Shown here one piece after another: positions 9,200 to 17,109 of a stretch of DNA of 64,000 nt. The notes below the pieces were generated by a model. The model was not told the origin of the DNA. It did no database searches and saw only the letters and a program-made list of their open reading frames with translations. The translations under genes and the position numbers were made by a program. Numbering within the stretch: the first letter of the stretch is position 1; each line of letters opens with the position of its first letter. Origin of the DNA: an uncultured Bacilli bacterium (GTDB lineage: Bacteria; Bacillota_I; Bacilli_A; RF39; UBA660). Where the stretch lies: contig CAKOIM010000001.1 of the NCBI GenBank assembly GCA_934086815.1, positions 1-64,000 on the forward strand, written 5' to 3'.

Positions 9200-9218
9200 A
9201 ACAATTTGTTCTTTTTTT
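9198..9218 (+). terminator. Terminator after parC
   Basis: AGAACA, loop ATT, TGTTCT, then a run of T. Confidence 0.7.
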
Positions 9219-9262
9219 AATGATTTTAAAAGTATTAGCATAAAATAAAAGTGGAGGTAGAT

Positions 9263-9619
9263 ATGAAAATAGATGAATTTAAAAGCTTTGTAAAAACTAA
9301 ACCAGAATTAATTAAATTTGTAAAAAATGGTGAAACGACATGGCAAAAACTTTATGAAATATATGATTTATATGGTGAAAAAAATGAAGTCTGGGATAAA
9401 TATTTAATTGATGATAGAAATATAGAAGAGGGTATATCTAAAATAACTAATATGGTAAAAAATGTTGATGTAGATTCCATTAAAAATCATATAAATACGG
9501 CTCAAAAAGCAATTGATTTTGTAACTGATTTAACTACTAAAAAAGAAACTCCATCAATTGGTAATTTAAATAAGGGGCCGGTAGCACCAAGGCCTTTAAA
9601 TAAATTTTTTGAGGATTAA
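9263..9619 (+). CDS. ylbD: YlbD-like putative spore coat protein
   Basis: 118 residues. The N-terminal part carries the YlbD_coat pattern: F..FVKTKPELIKFVKNGETTWQ.LYE.YDLYGE...W..Y. The rest is helical and ends in a Pro-rich, low-complexity tail (about residue 95 on). B. subtilis YlbD is a putative coat protein with an unclear biochemical role. ATG 9263 is chosen because the GTG at 9251 overlaps the GTGGAGG ribosome site. It is followed with a TAATG overlap by a ylbE-like gene, the same order as in Bacillus. Confidence 0.75.
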   Translation: MKIDEFKSFVKTKPELIKFVKNGETTWQKLYEIYDLYGEKNEVWDKYLIDDRNIEEGISKITNMVKNVDVDSIKNHINTAQKAIDFVTDLTTKKETPSIGNLNKGPVAPRPLNKFFED

Positions 9620-9840
9620 TGAGACTAAACGATCAAATAAATTTTAAAGAAAATAATAATAATTATCTTTTGTTAAAAGAAAATTCTTATTATATTAAAG
9701 CTTTAAATAGGCAAGAAATAGATTATAAAACATTTGTTAATGAGATGAAAATCAAGTATAAAAATAGAACAACAGACAAGATAAATAAAGTAATAGATAA
9801 TATGGATTTAATTTCATCTGTCCTTGATATATTAAAGTAA
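9619..9840 (+). CDS. ylbE: YlbE-like small protein
   Basis: 73 residues. The pattern YLLLKENSYYIKALNRQ..DYKTFVNEMKIKYKNRT.DKI, then a C-terminal hydrophobic helix, resembles the YlbE-like family, whose members start with a Tyr/Trp-rich segment and a helical middle. Its ATG overlaps the ylbD stop (TAATG). The assignment rests partly on this gene order, since the sequence match alone is weak. Function unknown. Confidence 0.55.
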   Translation: MRLNDQINFKENNNNYLLLKENSYYIKALNRQEIDYKTFVNEMKIKYKNRTTDKINKVIDNMDLISSVLDILK

Positions 9841-9846
9841 AAGCCA

Positions 9847-9875
9847 TTGACTATTAATTTTATTTATAGTATTAT
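9847..9875 (+). promoter_or_regulatory. Promoter of the prepilin-like gene
   Basis: TTGACT (9847-9852), 17 bases, TATTAT (9870-9875). Confidence 0.6.
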
Positions 9876-9901
9876 TAAAACATAGAGAGGTGTTCATTTT
9901 T

Positions 9902-10384
9902 ATGAATAGTAGCAAAAAAAATAATATGGGTTTTACTTTAATTGAATTACTTGCTGTAATTGTTGTTTTAGCAATAGTAATGTTAGTAGCGGCGAATGCC
10001 GTTTTACCAAGAATGGCTGATGCACGTAAACAAGTTTTTTCTATTGAAGCTAATGCAGCAATACAATCAGCTCAAACATATTATATTAATGGTAATATTA
10101 CTAGTAATGGTGATGTTTTACCAGTAGGTGATGCAGTTAAATGTGTTACTATTAAAGCTTTAAGAGAAAAAGGTTTTTATACTGGAGATGCTGATTATAA
10201 AGGATATGTTTTAGTTAAAAAAGTAGGGGAAGTTTATCAATATGCAGTTACTATGACTAATGGAAATTTACAAGTTTCAAATGCTGGTTTAGGTGATGAT
10301 GTAACATCAAATGAAGTAAATGATGGAAGTGCAGCAACGGATACATGTCCTGCTCAGTTAACATGGCCAGGGTCAACAAGTTAA
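9902..10384 (+). CDS. Type IV pilin / ComGC-like prepilin
   Basis: 160 residues. A short basic leader ends in NMG, and the mature protein would begin FTLIELLAVIVVLAIVMLVAANAVLP. That is the classic class III signal cut by a prepilin peptidase, with the conserved Glu at position 5. The C-terminal part carries two Cys (KCVTI and DTCPAQ), possibly a disulfide loop. It stands alone, without assembly ATPase or peptidase genes nearby, so it relies on genes elsewhere. ATG 9902 is chosen over the in-frame GTG at 9890, which overlaps the GAGAGGTG ribosome site. It may be a competence pseudopilin or a surface fibre subunit. Confidence 0.8.
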   Translation: MNSSKKNNMGFTLIELLAVIVVLAIVMLVAANAVLPRMADARKQVFSIEANAAIQSAQTYYINGNITSNGDVLPVGDAVKCVTIKALREKGFYTGDADYKGYVLVKKVGEVYQYAVTMTNGNLQVSNAGLGDDVTSNEVNDGSAATDTCPAQLTWPGSTS

Positions 10385-10407
10385 ACTCTAATGGGAGTTT
10401 TTTTTCT
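10383..10407 (+). terminator. Terminator of the prepilin-like gene
   Basis: AAACTC, loop TAATGG, GAGTTT, then T8. Confidence 0.8.
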
Positions 10408-10417
10408 AGGGTGAAAT

Positions 10418-11059
10418 ATGAAATTGTTTTTAAGATTTGGTCATATAATAGTTTTAATTTTAATAATATTACTTGCTATAATATCTTTATATCAAACTGA
10501 TGCTTTAAGTAATATTTTAGATAAAAGTAAACAAGTAGAAGTTATAAAAAGTGATATAGATTATGATAAAGATGGGATAGATGATTATACGGACATTTTA
10601 AATGGTGCTAAAGAATTTGTTTCGAAAAAGCCTAAATATAAAAGTGAATACTTTGAAGGCGGATATCCAACCGGATATTATGTATGTACAGATGTAATTT
10701 GGTATGCTTTAAAAAATGCTGGTTATGATTTAAAAAGTTTAATAGATGAAGATATAAAAGAAAATAAAAATGATTATGGTAGCGATGTAGGGGATACTAA
10801 TATTGATTTTCGTAGAGTTAGAAATATAAAGGTGTATTTAGATAAGTATATGGAAAGTTTAGATTTAGAAGATATAAATACATATAATGCCGGAGATATT
10901 GTTGTATATGATAAACATATAGCTATTGTTAGTGATACTAAAAACAAAGATGGAGAAAATTATATTATTCACCATGATGGGATTCACAAGTATATTGATA
11001 ATGGTTTATTTAGAAAAAAAGTAGTGGGTCATTATAGATGGCACTATAAAAATATGTAA
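10418..11059 (+). CDS. DUF1287 family protein (predicted cell-wall amidase-like)
   Basis: 213 residues: an N-terminal membrane helix (about 8-28), then a DUF1287 domain. Seen are YFEGGYPTGYYVCTDVIWYALKNAGYDL, NIDFRRVRNIKVYLDKY, GDIVVYDKHIAIVSD and a closing VVGHYRW. The Cys in VCTD and the His in KHIAIV fit the catalytic pair of the NlpC/P60-like fold, to which this family is thought to be related (inference). It is probably anchored outside the membrane and acts on peptidoglycan or a peptide. AGGGTG precedes the ATG. Confidence 0.8.
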   Translation: MKLFLRFGHIIVLILIILLAIISLYQTDALSNILDKSKQVEVIKSDIDYDKDGIDDYTDILNGAKEFVSKKPKYKSEYFEGGYPTGYYVCTDVIWYALKNAGYDLKSLIDEDIKENKNDYGSDVGDTNIDFRRVRNIKVYLDKYMESLDLEDINTYNAGDIVVYDKHIAIVSDTKNKDGENYIIHHDGIHKYIDNGLFRKKVVGHYRWHYKNM

Positions 11060-11074
11060 AGAAATAAAAAAGTG

Positions 11075-11104
11075 TTCACATATTTTTTTAAGTAGTGATA
11101 TAAT
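11075..11104 (+). promoter_or_regulatory. Promoter of the HD gene
   Basis: TTCACA (11075-11080), 18 bases, TATAAT (11099-11104). Confidence 0.6.
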
Positions 11105-11121
11105 TAAGTAGTGGTGTGAAA

Positions 11122-11610
11122 ATGAAAATAAAAAAACAAGTAGAATTTAATAATATAATTAATGATATTTTGAAAAATGAAGAATTTATTACTCTAAGAT
11201 ATGAAATACATCATGGAATAACAAGGCTGGATCATTCATTAAAAGTGGCTAAGTTAACTTATAATATAACAAAGTTTTTTAAAATGAAACATTATGTTGA
11301 AGTTACTAGGGCTTCATTATTACATGATTTTTTTAGAAGTTGTGAAGTAACAAATAATAGTTTTGTAAATCATCCGGATATAGCTCTTTTAAATGCTAAG
11401 AGAAATTTTGAATTAAATAAGATGCAAGAAAATATTATAGCTTCTCACATGTTTCCAGTTTCTCACGTTATGCCTAAGTATAAAGAATCTTTAATTGTTT
11501 CTTTAATGGATAAAATAGTAGCAGTAGAAGAATGTGCATGTTATAAAATACCTTTAACAATTGGAGCTTCATTCTTATTCTTTATTAATTTTTTAATTAT
11601 ACAAAGATAA
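11122..11610 (+). CDS. HD-domain protein (putative phosphohydrolase)
   Basis: 162 residues. An N-terminal HHGITRLDHSLKVA (His cluster) and LLHDFFR (the HD pair) fit the HD/HDIG metal-dependent phosphohydrolase fold. The later HPDIALLNAKRN and IIASHMFPVS supply further His. Substrates in this superfamily are usually nucleotides or cyclic nucleotides; which one here is unknown. A hydrophobic C-terminal helix suggests membrane contact. It has its own promoter and converges on the XRE gene through a shared terminator. Confidence 0.8.
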   Translation: MKIKKQVEFNNIINDILKNEEFITLRYEIHHGITRLDHSLKVAKLTYNITKFFKMKHYVEVTRASLLHDFFRSCEVTNNSFVNHPDIALLNAKRNFELNKMQENIIASHMFPVSHVMPKYKESLIVSLMDKIVAVEECACYKIPLTIGASFLFFINFLIIQR

Positions 11611-11636
11611 CACGCAAGAGATGCGTGTTATTTTAT
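11609..11636. terminator. Bidirectional terminator between HD and XRE genes
   Basis: AACACGCA, loop AGAGA, TGCGTGTT, then a T-rich stretch; it overlaps the end of the converging XRE gene. Confidence 0.75.
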
Positions 11637-11852
11637 TATGGATTTTGGATAGGGTTTGCGTTCATCGGTTACATATAATATGTAGTCTATCGAAGTGTTA
11701 TAAAAATCGGCTAGTTTTATTAATTGACAATAACTCATTTCATTTTCTTTAAGTTCATATCTTGCGTATTGCTGTTGTGAAACATTTAATATTTTTGCAA
11801 CATCTTTTTGTTTTAAATCATGGTCTTCTCGTAATTCTTTTATTCTGTTCAT
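11628..11852 (-). CDS. Small XRE/Cro-type repressor
   Basis: 74 residues, essentially one helix-turn-helix domain: KELREDHDLKQKDVAKILNVSQQQYARYELKENEMSYCQLIKLADFYNTSIDYIL. This is the typical Cro/C1 fold with no sensor domain. GGTGAT five bases before the ATG at 11852 decides the start. It is divergent from the first variable surface protein, with palindromic sites in between, so it probably represses that gene, itself, or both (inference). Confidence 0.85.
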   Translation of the reverse strand: MNRIKELREDHDLKQKDVAKILNVSQQQYARYELKENEMSYCQLIKLADFYNTSIDYILYVTDERKPYPKSIIK

Positions 11853-11877
11853 TTTATCACCTAAAAACATTTTAGCT

Positions 11878-11948
11878 TACTCGTTTTATTTGTATTGCTT
11901 TTTACTCACAAAATGCGTATAATTGTTTATATACTCACAAACTGAGTA
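11878..11948. promoter_or_regulatory. Operator array and promoter of the first variable surface gene
   Basis: Three 17-base sites share the form TACTCA-N5-TGAGTA. O3 (11878-11894) is weak, O1 (11903-11919) differs in one base, and O2 (11932-11948) is a perfect palindrome. A promoter sits among them: TTGCTT (11895-11900), 17 bases, TATAAT (11918-11923). O1 fills the spacer, and O2 lies just after the -10 and runs into the ribosome site. The neighbouring XRE gene is the obvious candidate binder. Confidence 0.7.
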
Positions 11949-11958
11949 GGAGGTTCTA

Positions 11959-13212
11959 GTGAAAAAGAAAGTAATATTAGCATTAATTTTGGTAGTTATA
12001 TTCATTTTTGTAAATAATAAAGAAAAAGAACTTAATGTTTTAGAGACAAAAGAATTAAACAATAACACATTAAGTATGATGTTAGAAACGAGTGCAGGAA
12101 CTGGTGAGTACCAAGAGGTTACGGCAAGTTCATGGCCGGCGGAAGGTTATACTTTTAATGAAAATTTATCTAAATGTGAGAATGGAAGTAGTTTAAACTG
12201 GGATAACATTAAGAAAATAGTTGTAATGTCAGGAAATTTATCAGATAAATGCTATGTATATTTTGATAAAGAACCAGATACTTTAGCTAATTATATCAAA
12301 TCACAATACACAGGAACACAAGGTGAAAACAACTTATATTTACATGATAGTACATTAGAAAATGGTGCAAGAGATAATTCTTATCGTTTTGCAGGCCCAA
12401 GTGAAACAACCAATAACTTTGTTTGTTTTGGTTATGATTCAAAAGATGGAAGTTGCCCAACAGACTATTTGTATAGAATAATTGGCGTATTTGGTGATGA
12501 AGTAAAACTAATTAAGTATGATTATGCAAAATCAACTTTATTAGGAACAGATGGAGATTATTTGTATACCTATAAAGATTATGAAGGCTATTCAAATTAT
12601 GGAACAAATAAGGGCCAAAATTCGAAAGAAGAAATAGGTGCATATTATTGGAATAGAAAAGGACCGATTATATGGAGTGGAAGTCAACTAAATACAGTTA
12701 ATTTAAACAAAAATTATATAAATGAAATTGATAAAAATGTAACAAAATGGTCAGGCAAAATATCAGACCATGAATGGAAATTTGGGGGAAATACTTATGC
12801 TAATATAATTACACAAACAGCTCCAAATGTATACCAAAATGAAATAAATAATTCAGACCAAAGTAAAACAGTAAATGCAAAAGTAGGATTAATGTATGTT
12901 AGTGACTACATGTATGCCGTTCCTCAAAATAAGTGGACTTTATATGGATATAATAATAACGATTCGATGGATTATAGAGCGGCTGTAGCAGTTAATTGGA
13001 TGTATATGGGTCTTTTTGAATGGACTTTGGCGCCTCGTACGGACAACCGTAGCGAAGCTTTAAAAGCTTTCTATATTAGAGATTTTGGCGTTGTGAATGA
13101 CTGCTGTGTTAGTCAGAACGAGCTTGCTGTTCGCCCTGTTTTTTACCTTAAGCCTGAAATAACATATACTGGGGGATCCGGCACTATTTCATCACCATAC
13201 ATACTGGAATAA
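11959..13212 (+). CDS. Surface protein with DUF6273-like domain and variable core (copy A)
   Basis: 417 residues; GTG start with TAGGAGG. An N-terminal membrane anchor (about 4-20) is followed by a small domain with the Cys pair SKCE...SDKCYVYF, shared with copy C. Then comes a large domain (from about 110) shared with copies B and C: NNLYLHD, FVCFGYDSKDG, YRIIGVFGDEVKLIKYDYAKSTLLG, VGLMYVSDY. It ends in W..AP.TD, a variable core, AVRPVFYL, and a GSGTISSPYIL tail. This order resembles the DUF6273 family, with lectin-like surface proteins as a possible fold (inference). The core (about 13021-13145) uses GC-rich codons unlike the rest. Confidence 0.75.
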   Translation: MKKKVILALILVVIFIFVNNKEKELNVLETKELNNNTLSMMLETSAGTGEYQEVTASSWPAEGYTFNENLSKCENGSSLNWDNIKKIVVMSGNLSDKCYVYFDKEPDTLANYIKSQYTGTQGENNLYLHDSTLENGARDNSYRFAGPSETTNNFVCFGYDSKDGSCPTDYLYRIIGVFGDEVKLIKYDYAKSTLLGTDGDYLYTYKDYEGYSNYGTNKGQNSKEEIGAYYWNRKGPIIWSGSQLNTVNLNKNYINEIDKNVTKWSGKISDHEWKFGGNTYANIITQTAPNVYQNEINNSDQSKTVNAKVGLMYVSDYMYAVPQNKWTLYGYNNNDSMDYRAAVAVNWMYMGLFEWTLAPRTDNRSEALKAFYIRDFGVVNDCCVSQNELAVRPVFYLKPEITYTGGSGTISSPYILE

Positions 13213-13262
13213 GCTTATAATAATATAAAATAATAACACATATAATTAATAAGGTGATTTAA

Positions 13263-13508
13263 GTGAATATTAAAGATACCCTTGTTAATTTTTTATATGA
13301 TAAAGAATATTTTATTACAATATATGAAAATTATATACATGTTTTTAATTATAAAAAGTTAATTAGTTTAACGAGTAAATTGATTGTTTTAGAAATGAAT
13401 AAATTTAACTTAGAAATAAAGGGAAGTGGACTTTTTATTACAAAGATGAGTAAAAATGAACTCTTAATAAAAGGTTATATAACTAAAGTAGGTCTAAATT
13501 ATGTATAG
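13263..13508 (+). CDS. yqfC: YqfC (YabP/YqfC family) sporulation protein
   Basis: 81 residues of mostly beta structure: ENYIHVFNYKKLISLTSKLIVL, LEIKGSGLFITKMSKNELLIKGYI. This is the YabP/YqfC pattern (family lengths about 80-100). In Bacillus it is expressed under sigma-E and forms part of the spore envelope programme. GTG start with AAGGTG. It overlaps yqfD by eight bases, and the same pair heads the ybeY-dgkA-era block in many Bacilli. Confidence 0.8.
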   Translation: MNIKDTLVNFLYDKEYFITIYENYIHVFNYKKLISLTSKLIVLEMNKFNLEIKGSGLFITKMSKNELLIKGYITKVGLNYV

Positions 13509-14649
13509 AGATATTGTTTGTGTTAAAGCAAAGTGTTCAGATTACTATAAGTTAATTAAAAAAATTGAATCTATTAATGTTATTTTGTATGAAATAAAGT
13601 ATGATGAAAATTATTTGTATATAAAGGTGAGTCGAAAAGATTATGATAAATTATGCAAATATATTGTAAGTTATAAATTTGAAATTATTGATAATACAGG
13701 GATTAAAAAATTAAAAGATGTAATAATAAATAACAAAATATTTATTATATGCTTAATAATTGGTTTGGTTGTTTTTTTCGCTTTAAAAAATATGATATTT
13801 AAAATTAATGTTATTCATGAAAATAGTGAGATTAGAGAAATAATTGAAGACGAATTAGATAATTATGGTATTAAAATATTAAGATTTAAAAAAAGTTATA
13901 AAAACTTAGATAAAATTAGAAAAGAAATACTAGATAAATATCCGGATAAACTTGACTGGATGGAATTTGACTTAAAGGGAATGGTCTTAAATGTCCGAAT
14001 TGAAGAAAGAATTATAACAGATATTAAAAAAGAAAATAGAGTATGTAATTTAGTTGCGACATCATCCGGTATAATAACAGATATTAACGTAAGTAATGGG
14101 GAAGTTAAGGTAATGATTAATGATTACGTTAGAAAAGGTGATATTTTAGTAAGTGGGGTTGTAACATATAACGAAGAGGATAAAAGATATACATGTGCAA
14201 GTGGAACTATATATGCGACTATTTTTTATAGTGTTAATGTAAGTATGCCATTTAAATATAGTGAATACACTGAAACGGGAAAAAGTAAATATAATCTAGT
14301 TTATGAAACTAAAGGTGGTAAAAAATCTATTTTAAGAAGTCAATTTAAAAATCATAATAGTAATTTAAAACCTATATTAAGTGTTTTTGACTTTAATTTA
14401 TATTTAAATAAAGAAAAAGAAGTAGTAAAAAAAGAAAAAAAATATACTAAAGAAGAGGCACTGGATATGGCTATAAATAAGGCTTTAGAAAATGTAGAAA
14501 AGAAATTGAATGAAAAAGATGAGATAATTGATAAAAAAGTTTTGAAAAAAAACATAAATGATAGTAAAATGGATATAGATGTATTTGTAGTTGTGAAAAA
14601 AATAATAAGTACACAAGAAGAAATAACAATAGAAAAAGGAATTGATTAG
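13501..14649 (+). CDS. yqfD: YqfD sporulation protein
   Basis: 382 residues. The N-terminal cytoplasmic part is followed by one membrane helix (about 80-98, IFIICLIIGLVVFFALKN), then a large extracytoplasmic part with LDWMEFDLKGMVLNVRIEERI and NGEVKVMINDYVRKGDILVSG. These fit the YqfD family, membrane proteins needed for forespore stage IV functions in Bacillus. A Lys-rich C-terminal segment (about 300-345) is low complexity. It is coupled to yqfC by overlap. Confidence 0.88.
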   Translation: MYRDIVCVKAKCSDYYKLIKKIESINVILYEIKYDENYLYIKVSRKDYDKLCKYIVSYKFEIIDNTGIKKLKDVIINNKIFIICLIIGLVVFFALKNMIFKINVIHENSEIREIIEDELDNYGIKILRFKKSYKNLDKIRKEILDKYPDKLDWMEFDLKGMVLNVRIEERIITDIKKENRVCNLVATSSGIITDINVSNGEVKVMINDYVRKGDILVSGVVTYNEEDKRYTCASGTIYATIFYSVNVSMPFKYSEYTETGKSKYNLVYETKGGKKSILRSQFKNHNSNLKPILSVFDFNLYLNKEKEVVKKEKKYTKEEALDMAINKALENVEKKLNEKDEIIDKKVLKKNINDSKMDIDVFVVVKKIISTQEEITIEKGID

Positions 14650-14651
14650 AT

Positions 14652-15269
14652 ATGTTTTTAAATACAATTAAAGCCGTTTTAAATGATAATTGGCCAATAC
14701 TAGTGATATTTATTGTAACCATTGTATGTTTGCGTTTCTTTTATATAAGAGCAAATAGGGAAAAGACTTGTTTTTATAAAGAGTTTTTACAAATATTATC
14801 CATTGTATACATATTTTTATTGTTTCAACTTTTAACTAAAGTAGAATTAAATCAAGGAAGTGGTTATAACTTAGTGCCATTTACGGAAATGTTTAGGTAT
14901 GAAGTTGGTAGTAAATTATTTGTATTTAATGTTGGAGGTAATATTTTAGCTTTCGTAATATTTGGTTTAATTGTATCTGCCTATATAAAGCCTAAGACTA
15001 TTTTAGCTCCATTTTTAATTTCTTTGATTACATCATCGACAGTGGAATTTGTTCAACTAAATATTGGCCGAAGTTTTGATGTTGATGACATTATTTTAAA
15101 TGTCGTAGGTTGTATTTTAGGATATTTACTATATATTGGAGGTAGTGCTATTCATAATCATTTACCAAAAGCCTTGCAAAAAGAAGGAATTCTTAATATA
15201 ATATGTTTAATTATTTTTATTTTGTTAGTTGTATATGTTTTACAATTAATGGGGGTGTTAAATATTTAA
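14652..15269 (+). CDS. VanZ-like membrane protein
   Basis: 205 residues with about five membrane helices. The VanZ-family marks are YNLVPFTEMF, FVFNVGGNILAFVIFGLIV, and later EFVQLNIGRSFDVDDIILNVVGCILGYLL. The family includes a teicoplanin-resistance factor and several phospholipid or lipid-carrier-related membrane proteins; the role of this copy is unknown. It lies two bases after yqfD and overlaps ybeY by one base. In Bacillus the corresponding space holds phoH and pgpH, which are absent here. Confidence 0.85.
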   Translation: MFLNTIKAVLNDNWPILVIFIVTIVCLRFFYIRANREKTCFYKEFLQILSIVYIFLLFQLLTKVELNQGSGYNLVPFTEMFRYEVGSKLFVFNVGGNILAFVIFGLIVSAYIKPKTILAPFLISLITSSTVEFVQLNIGRSFDVDDIILNVVGCILGYLLYIGGSAIHNHLPKALQKEGILNIICLIIFILLVVYVLQLMGVLNI

Positions 15270-15715
15270 TGAATGATTATGAAATAATTAATGAATATAG
15301 TGCTTTTAATTATGATTATTTGCCTAAAATAATAGATAAAACATTAGAAATGGAAAATGTAGTTAATGCTGTATTTAGTATAATTTTTATAGATGATGAA
15401 AAGATGCATGAATTAAATAAAAGTTATCGGGGAATTGATCGTACGACGGATGTGTTATCATTTGCTTATGAAGATAATCAAGAGTACGAAACTAATTTAC
15501 GTATTTTAGGTGAAATATTTGTAAGTATTCCGAAAATGAAAGAGCAAGCGTTAGTTTATGGTCATAGTGAAACTAGAGAATTATCTTTTTTAGTGGTTCA
15601 TGGAATATTACATTTACTAGGTTACGATCATACACTAGGTAAAAAAGAGGAAGAGGATATGTTTAGACGTCAGGAGTTGGTATTAAATGAGTTCGAAGAA
15701 ACAAAAAGAAACTAA
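15269..15715 (+). CDS. ybeY: Endoribonuclease YbeY (16S rRNA maturation)
   Basis: 148 residues with the zinc site HGILHLLGYDH (three His). It also has RGIDRTTDVLSFAYED and a C-terminal EEDMFRRQE. It processes rRNA ends and controls ribosome quality. The start is the ATG in TAATG, which overlaps the preceding stop. The gene overlaps dgkA by 29 bases. Confidence 0.9.
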   Translation: MNDYEIINEYSAFNYDYLPKIIDKTLEMENVVNAVFSIIFIDDEKMHELNKSYRGIDRTTDVLSFAYEDNQEYETNLRILGEIFVSIPKMKEQALVYGHSETRELSFLVVHGILHLLGYDHTLGKKEEEDMFRRQELVLNEFEETKRN

Positions 15716-16085
15716 AAAAATGAGCTTTAAAAGATTTTTAAATAGTATAAAATATTCAATAGAAGGACTAGCACATGCTTATAAAAATGAACAAAGTTTA
15801 TGGTTACATGCTATGTGTACAGTACTTGCTATTATATTAGGTATTATCTTGAGAATATCTTTTATACAATGGACAATTATATTAATTGCTTTAGTAGTAG
15901 TACTTGCAGTAGAATTAGTAAATACCGCAATTGAAGCAACGGTTGATTTAATTACAGAAGATATTCATCCCCTTGCTAAGGTAGCTAAGGATTGTGGGAG
16001 TGCTGCGGCATTTGTAAGTAGTATAGTAGCTTTAATTATATCTTTATTTATTTTTATTCCGAAGGTAATATTAATTTTTGGGTGA
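15687..16085 (+). CDS. dgkA: Diacylglycerol/undecaprenol kinase
   Basis: 132 residues. It has three membrane helices and the conserved block ELVNTAIEATVDLI plus KDCGSAAAFVSS, the DgkA active site. Gram-positive members phosphorylate undecaprenol to recycle the cell-wall lipid carrier. The ATG lies inside the end of ybeY, with AGGAG about 11 bases before. The stop is TGA, which confirms standard code use. Confidence 0.9.
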   Translation: MSSKKQKETKKMSFKRFLNSIKYSIEGLAHAYKNEQSLWLHAMCTVLAIILGIILRISFIQWTIILIALVVVLAVELVNTAIEATVDLITEDIHPLAKVAKDCGSAAAFVSSIVALIISLFIFIPKVILIFG

Positions 16086-16089
16086 TATT

Positions 16090-16977
16090 ATGCGTAGTGG
16101 TTTTGTAAGTATTATAGGTAGGCCTAATGTTGGAAAAAGTACACTCGTAAATACCATTATAAATAGAAAAGTTGCTATAACTAGTGATGTATCTGGTACA
16201 ACTAGAAATATTATTCAAGGAATATATAATGATGTAGATTCACAAATAGTCTTTGTTGATACTCCAGGTATACATAAACCAATTAATAAGTTAGGAAAAG
16301 TTTTGAATAAAGAAGCTTTAGCTTTAACGAAAGATGTAGATTTAATGCTTTTTGTTGTCGATGTTGCCGGTGGTATAGGAAAGGGCGATATGTATATTTT
16401 AGATATGCTTAAAGCTAGTCAAGTACCAGTAATATTAGTGTTAAACAAAATAGATGAAATATCTCAAGAAAAGTTATTTAAAATTATTTTAGAATATAAA
16501 GATATATATCCGTTTGTAGAAGTAGTACCTATATCAGCTTTAAAAAATGATAATGTGAAACATTTAATTGAAGTAATAAAAAATTACTTGCATGATGAAG
16601 TAAAATATTTTCCAGATGAATATTATACGAGTAGTAGTTTAAAATTTATGGTAAGTGAAATAGTAAGAGAAAAACTATTACATGTAACTGAGGATGAAGT
16701 ACCACATAGTATAACGTGTTATACAACTTTTTTTGAAGAAAAAAAAGATATAGTTAATATAAGTGTCGATATAATTGTTGATAGAGATAATTTAAAGGGA
16801 ATGATTATTGGCAAAAATGGCAGTCGCTTAAAGGTCGTGGGAACCCTTGCTAGAAATGAAATAGAAAAAGAATTAGTAGATAAAAAGGTTTATTTAGAGC
16901 TATATGTGAAGACTATAAAAAACTGGAAAGAAAAAGAAAAATATTTATTAGAATTAGGTTTTATAGATAGTGAATAA
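16090..16977 (+). CDS. era: GTPase Era
   Basis: 295 residues. G1 is GRPNVGKS, G3 DTPG, G4 NKID, and the C-terminal KH domain has GMIIGKNGSRLKVVG. It binds 16S rRNA and helps assemble the small subunit. ATG 16090 has GGTGAT; a TTG 12 bases earlier overlaps the dgkA stop and is unlikely. It belongs to the ybeY-dgkA-era operon. Confidence 0.95.
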   Translation: MRSGFVSIIGRPNVGKSTLVNTIINRKVAITSDVSGTTRNIIQGIYNDVDSQIVFVDTPGIHKPINKLGKVLNKEALALTKDVDLMLFVVDVAGGIGKGDMYILDMLKASQVPVILVLNKIDEISQEKLFKIILEYKDIYPFVEVVPISALKNDNVKHLIEVIKNYLHDEVKYFPDEYYTSSSLKFMVSEIVREKLLHVTEDEVPHSITCYTTFFEEKKDIVNISVDIIVDRDNLKGMIIGKNGSRLKVVGTLARNEIEKELVDKKVYLELYVKTIKNWKEKEKYLLELGFIDSE

Positions 16978-17017
16978 AAAGAAAGAAAGTACACCAATAT
17001 ATAATTAGGTGATCAAA

Positions 17018-17107
17018 ATGAATAAAAAGGAAGCATGGAAAAAATTTCAAAAATCTGGGAAAGTGGAAGACTACCTAGAATATAAAAAAGAGGAAAAGAA
17101 GGATTAG
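17018..17107 (+). CDS. yqzL: YqzL-like mini protein (29 aa)
   Basis: 29 codons. The pattern W..F..SGKVEDYLEYK matches the YqzL family, which in Bacilli sits exactly here between era and recO. TTAGGTGAT precedes the ATG. Two bases separate it from recO. Function unknown. Confidence 0.8.
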   Translation: MNKKEAWKKFQKSGKVEDYLEYKKEEKKD

Positions 17108-17109
17108 AA

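Noticed and set aside
9239..9247. Sigma-K-like -10 (CATAAAATA) before ylbD
   Set aside because: No AC at the right distance for a -35, and such AT-rich boxes are expected by chance here.
11886..12068. Minus-strand frame over the start of surface gene A
   Set aside because: It covers the operator array and the anchor of gene A and has no ribosome site; a shadow frame.
13217..13246. Sigma-E-like promoter before yqfC (CATATAAT with a partial -35)
   Set aside because: Transcription would start at about 13252, inside the AAGGTG ribosome site, so the promoter is not usable as drawn.
14352..14722. Several minus-strand frames over yqfD and the vanZ start
   Set aside because: They are Phe/Leu-rich complements of Lys/Glu-rich coding sequence.
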